DNA of 8,441 bases from NCBI GenBank assembly GCA_902462035.1, contig CABQAC010000084.1, positions 1 through 8,441 of the forward strand, given 5' to 3'. A program made the position numbers and the translations under genes. The stretch comes from an uncultured Eubacteriales bacterium (lineage in GTDB: Bacteria; Bacillota; Clostridia; Oscillospirales; Acutalibacteraceae). Numbering within the stretch: position 1 is the first letter of the stretch; every line of letters begins with the position of its first letter. This document shows, piece after piece, positions 5,904 to 8,441 of this stretch. Under the pieces are notes generated by a model. The model searched no databases, was not told the DNA's origin, and worked only from the letters and a program-made list of their open reading frames with translations.

Positions 5904-8180
5904 TCAGTCCATCCGTCTGTAATCCGATGGGCTGACCCCCTTTACCCGCTTAAATGCGCGTCGGAAGGATTTGTCGCTGTTATACCCCACCTCCAGGGCG
6001 ATTTCCTGTATGGATTTACCGCTGTCCCGAATTAAAAGCGCCGCGTGTTCCATCCGTTTGTCTTCAATATACTGGGAAATGTTTTCCCCGGTATGGTCCT
6101 TAAAGAACTGGGACAAAGCCGCTTCTCCCATGGAAAAATGATCGCACAGCCGGGCTAGGGACAAGGAAGATTCGGAATAATGCTCGTCAATATACGAAAG
6201 GACGGCATCCCGCAGCAGCCGCGCCTTATCGCTGCGCATTTGGTTGGACAGGCGGCAAAGGCTGATAAAATACCGTACCATGTGCTGGAAAACCGAGGGT
6301 TCTCCTTTTCCGCATTCCTCCACATAGATATGGAACAGCGAATAATCGATTTTAAATTTATCGTATAGTTTCAGCAGCGTTCCCCGCATTTCAATCAGCA
6401 GCTGGGCCTTCTCCTGCACCGGAAGATGGATTTTCATAAAGTTATCCTCGTACAGCCGGTCCAGCACCTGCTGGATTTCCTCCACCTTGCCGCTGCCCAC
6501 CAGGTTCATCAGCCGCACCTGCACGTCCATGGGGTACTGATGGGTGTTTTCGCTGTGCGGAATTTCCGAATACCAATAAACGGTGGCATCGGCCTTGGAA
6601 TCCCAAAAATACTCGTAAGCGGCCCTGGCCTGGGTGTAAGACTGACTGGCTTCGGTCAAGCTGCCGCATTCCGTCCCGCCGAAGAACCGGGCCGCCATGC
6701 CCATCTCGGCCTCCAGCCGCTGCTTGGCTGTGGCCGCCAAAGATAAGGCTGTTTGGCGGAGGACCCCGGATTCCTCCGCGGCAATAAGCACCGCGATTTT
6801 GTCCTTATCGACATAGCTGCAATGGTACCATTCCTCCCCCTGTTCCCGAATCAGTTCGGACAGCACCACGCGGCTGTTGTTTTTCTTTTGGTTTCGTTGG
6901 ACGGAATCGTCCATAATCATCTCGTACCCGTCGGGAATGGCGGCCACCAGCACCAAAAAGCGGCTGCCCCGGATGGTCAGATGCAGGCTTTGCAGCGTTT
7001 CCTCAATTTCCGCGGCATCGTTGTACTCGCCCCGGTACAGGTTGTCCAGAAAATCCATTTTCAGAATGGGGTAATAGCTGTTGATCACCGCTTCCATCCG
7101 GCTGTTGTCCTGGATCAGCTGCTGGACCGAGCCTTCCAGATACCGGATCTCGTTTCCGGTGCTGCCCCCGTCGCTGAAAAACGCGGAAACAGCGCTGGCC
7201 ATCCGGGCGATGGGCCTATTGTTGCGCGCCGCAAACAGGAAGGCAAGACACCCGCCGACAACCAAGGAAATCACCAGCAAGCGTATCGAACTCGCCTGCA
7301 AATCGTTCAAGCTGTCCATCAGCACCGTGCTGGGAATTTCAATACAGTATTTCCAGCCCCGCTCGTTGGAGGAAACGTACGCGACGATATTATCCCCTTC
7401 GCGGTAAAAGTCATGGTCCAGCGTCATTTCCCGGGCCGTTACCTCAATATCCGTATTGTTTGTAATCTGCCAAATCGGCTGTTCGCCGTCGGTGATGTAT
7501 ACCGTGCCTTTTTGGAACACGTCCACCTGGCGCAGCATCTGTTCCAGCCCATCCACGCTTAAAAAATAAACCAAATACCCGTCGGTAACGGCGGAATTTT
7601 CCAGCGGCAGCTTGCGCACAAAGGGAAGCACCCTGGTCTCTTTGCCGCCAATGGCAATGGTCACATCCGGCAGGAATTGGCCCTGTCCGGTGGTGGCCGC
7701 CAGCCTTTGATTAAAGACATCGAAACTTGTCAAATCCCCTGCCGGCTTAAAGCTTTTTTCGTACAAGTCCTGCAGCGTAACCACCTGCTGGGTCATAATC
7801 AACCGGTTGCTCCGCAAAAAATAAATGCCCATTTCCTCAATAAAATCATCGGTGATGGAGTAGGGCTGAATTTCGTTTTGCAGATCCCAGGTGGAATAAT
7901 AACTGCCGCTTTGCAGCGGGACAGTGGCGTAAACAAAACTTTTTACCTTGGGGTTTAAGTTCAGGTTATAGGCAATCAGGTCGAACTGTTCCCATTTGCC
8001 GTCGATCACTTCGCGGATTTGGTTGAGCATGGCAAAAGTGTATTCCCGGGTCTTTTGGGTCACAACCCGCTCGGTTTGGCGGTAGGCGATCAGATAGGAA
8101 ATTACCGGAATGAGCAGCACAATGAAAAAAGACAGCAGCAGGCGTTTCATGAACCGAACTTTGCCTTTTACCGATCTCAA
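5904..8180 (-). CDS. Membrane-spanning AraC-family sugar-response regulator
   Basis: 758-residue one-component regulator that joins a sensor outside the cell to a DNA-binding domain inside. A first membrane helix (about residues 14-33) and a second (301-317) bracket a roughly 265-residue extracytoplasmic region, probably a Cache-like ligand domain. A cytoplasmic linker and a middle region (about 405-540) follow, resembling the degenerate GGDEF-like domain of this protein class, without a GGDEF motif. The C-terminal AraC domain (about 660-758) has two helix-turn-helix units: LARLCDHFSMGEAALSQFFK (675-694) and SIQEIALEVGYNSDKSFRRAFKR (723-745), ending in GVSPSDYR. I choose TTG 8180, seven bases after GGGAGGG (8194-8188). 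The TTG at 8210 has no binding site, and the ATG at residue 11 of this version is a weaker alternative. Its position upstream of the importer genes on the same strand suggests it activates them. It could instead be activated by a partner histidine kinase-like system, but none is here. Confidence 0.9.
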   Translation of the reverse strand: MRSVKGKVRFMKRLLLSFFIVLLIPVISYLIAYRQTERVVTQKTREYTFAMLNQIREVIDGKWEQFDLIAYNLNLNPKVKSFVYATVPLQSGSYYSTWDLQNEIQPYSITDDFIEEMGIYFLRSNRLIMTQQVVTLQDLYEKSFKPAGDLTSFDVFNQRLAATTGQGQFLPDVTIAIGGKETRVLPFVRKLPLENSAVTDGYLVYFLSVDGLEQMLRQVDVFQKGTVYITDGEQPIWQITNNTDIEVTAREMTLDHDFYREGDNIVAYVSSNERGWKYCIEIPSTVLMDSLNDLQASSIRLLVISLVVGGCLAFLFAARNNRPIARMASAVSAFFSDGGSTGNEIRYLEGSVQQLIQDNSRMEAVINSYYPILKMDFLDNLYRGEYNDAAEIEETLQSLHLTIRGSRFLVLVAAIPDGYEMIMDDSVQRNQKKNNSRVVLSELIREQGEEWYHCSYVDKDKIAVLIAAEESGVLRQTALSLAATAKQRLEAEMGMAARFFGGTECGSLTEASQSYTQARAAYEYFWDSKADATVYWYSEIPHSENTHQYPMDVQVRLMNLVGSGKVEEIQQVLDRLYEDNFMKIHLPVQEKAQLLIEMRGTLLKLYDKFKIDYSLFHIYVEECGKGEPSVFQHMVRYFISLCRLSNQMRSDKARLLRDAVLSYIDEHYSESSLSLARLCDHFSMGEAALSQFFKDHTGENISQYIEDKRMEHAALLIRDSGKSIQEIALEVGYNSDKSFRRAFKRVKGVSPSDYRRMD

Positions 8181-8194
8181 CCAAAATCCCTCCC
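8181..8194 (-). promoter_or_regulatory. Ribosome binding site deciding the TTG start of the regulator
   Basis: GGGAGGG (8194-8188, minus strand) lies seven bases before TTG (8180-8178). A longer frame from TTG 8210 would place this site inside the coding region and has no binding site of its own, so the shorter protein is preferred. Confidence 0.7.
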
Positions 8195-8220
8195 TTCTTG
8201 CTCTATCCAATGCATCGTAT

Positions 8221-8265
8221 TCTATCTAAAATACACAAATCTATCATAATATTTCACAGATAGAT
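8221..8265. repeat. TCTATC inverted repeat plus third copy on the regulator promoter
   Basis: ATCTATC (8239-8245) and GATAGAT (8259-8265) form a perfect 7-base inverted repeat with a 13-base spacer, lying between the -35 and the end of the -10 of the regulator promoter. A further plus-strand TCTATC begins at 8221. The three cores start at 8221, 8240 and 8259, so they are 19 bases apart each time. This looks like an operator for autoregulation or for the divergent gene, but no binding protein can be named from the sequence. Confidence 0.5.
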
Positions 8266-8271
8266 TGTCAA
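8243..8271 (-). promoter_or_regulatory. Vegetative promoter of the regulator gene
   Basis: On the minus strand TTGACA (8271-8266) is a perfect -35, followed by 17 bases and TATGAT (8248-8243). The predicted start is near 8236, leaving a leader of about 56 bases. The strength of the site suggests steady basal expression of the sensor unless it is repressed through the inverted repeat lying on it. Confidence 0.85.
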
Positions 8272-8336
8272 TTCCCATTATCCCGCTGTCTTTGGTATCT
8301 GTTGGAACGCAGCGCTTGTCCCCCGCATATGGTAAG

Positions 8337-8366
8337 TTAGCAAAAATACAGGTCCCAGGCTATACA
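8337..8366 (+). promoter_or_regulatory. Weak candidate promoter for the right-edge gene
   Basis: TTAGCA (8337-8342), an 18-base spacer and TATACA (8361-8366) give a low-quality sigma-A match, 4 of 6 in each element. It would leave a leader of only about 20 bases. No better plus-strand promoter was seen between 8272 and 8392. Confidence 0.25.
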
Positions 8367-8392
8367 AGATCAGCGGAAAGGATGGTCGCACC

Positions 8393-8441
8393 ATGGATAA
8401 GTTCGCCACAAAGAAATGGATTCTGGTGGCAGCGGGCGCGG
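8393..8441 (+). CDS. Start of a plus-strand gene, probably a membrane protein; cut by window edge
   Basis: Sixteen codons are visible: MDKFATKKWILVAAGA. The ATG at 8393 follows GGAAAGGA (8375-8382) with a spacer of about ten bases. A lysine-rich start running into a hydrophobic stretch fits the first membrane helix of a transporter or a signal anchor. The KKWILVAAGA pattern recalls the start of oxalate/formate-type major facilitator transporters, but this is far too short to name. The gene is divergent from the AraC-type regulator and shares the 212-base region between them, so it may or may not belong to the same sugar response. Confidence 0.55.
   Translation, partial: MDKFATKKWILVAAGA

Noticed and set aside
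6753..7562. 269-codon plus-strand frame opposite the AraC-type regulator
   Set aside because: Shadow frame with the same His/Gln/Val-rich composition; no ribosome binding site or promoter.
8181..8210. Ten-residue N-terminal extension of the regulator from TTG 8210
   Set aside because: No binding site lies before it, and the extension would contain the GGGAGGG that serves TTG 8180.
8300..8325. Possible catabolite (cre) site around AGCGCT near the regulator promoter
   Set aside because: Only the central six bases match; the outer bases of the cre palindrome are nearly all wrong. No acceptable cre site was seen at the importer promoter either.
1..8441. Mobile elements, CRISPR array, tRNA/rRNA, riboswitch, defence or toxin systems
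   Set aside because: I looked for direct-repeat arrays, terminal repeats with transposase frames, tRNA-like folds and conserved riboswitch cores and saw none. The window reads as ordinary chromosome.

Overview
The window looks like chromosome of an endospore-forming, moderately GC-rich clostridial Firmicute. The evidence is the divergent rpsT / gpr pair, a probable spoIIP next to gpr, strong AGGAGG-type ribosome binding sites, two TTG starts, and a lipoprotein / two-permease sugar importer with a membrane-bound AraC-type regulator. An Oscillospirales/Ruminococcaceae-like host is my inference from this combination, not a measured placement.

Left part (1-1260, minus strand): the first 29 codons of a gene that is probably spoIIP (cut by the window edge), and upstream of it gpr, the germination protease that degrades small acid-soluble spore proteins. 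A sigma-E-like promoter lies in front of the spoIIP start and a sigma-G-like promoter in front of gpr, matching the compartments expected for the two products (mother cell and forespore).

Middle-left (1221-1983, plus strand): rpsT (ribosomal protein S20) with a near-consensus vegetative promoter and a textbook terminator. It is followed by an independent transcription unit for a 50-residue single-pass membrane protein, with its own strong promoter, ribosome binding site and terminator. A further hairpin with runs on both sides (1951-1982) ends the convergent operon coming from the right.

Main block (2020-8272, minus strand): a membrane-spanning AraC-type regulator (5904-8180), a 410-base intergenic region, then an operon of permease (LplB-like), permease (LplC-like) and solute-binding lipoprotein (LplA-like). 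Together these form the classic sense-and-import module for an oligosaccharide. The regulator probably senses extracellular or wall-derived sugar through its extracytoplasmic domain and activates the transporter. No ATPase and no glycoside hydrolase lies in the window, so the importer probably borrows a shared MsmX-type ATPase. The transporter promoter has a consensus -10 but a poor -35, as expected for an activator-dependent promoter. It also carries an inverted repeat over the core promoter. A different inverted repeat, plus a third copy of its core, sits on the regulator's own promoter.

Right edge: the first 16 codons of a plus-strand gene divergent from the regulator, with a hydrophobic N-terminus.

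I see no mobile element, CRISPR array, tRNA or rRNA. No component is a clearly undescribed system. The most worthwhile leads are the 50-residue membrane protein and the two operator-like inverted repeats.
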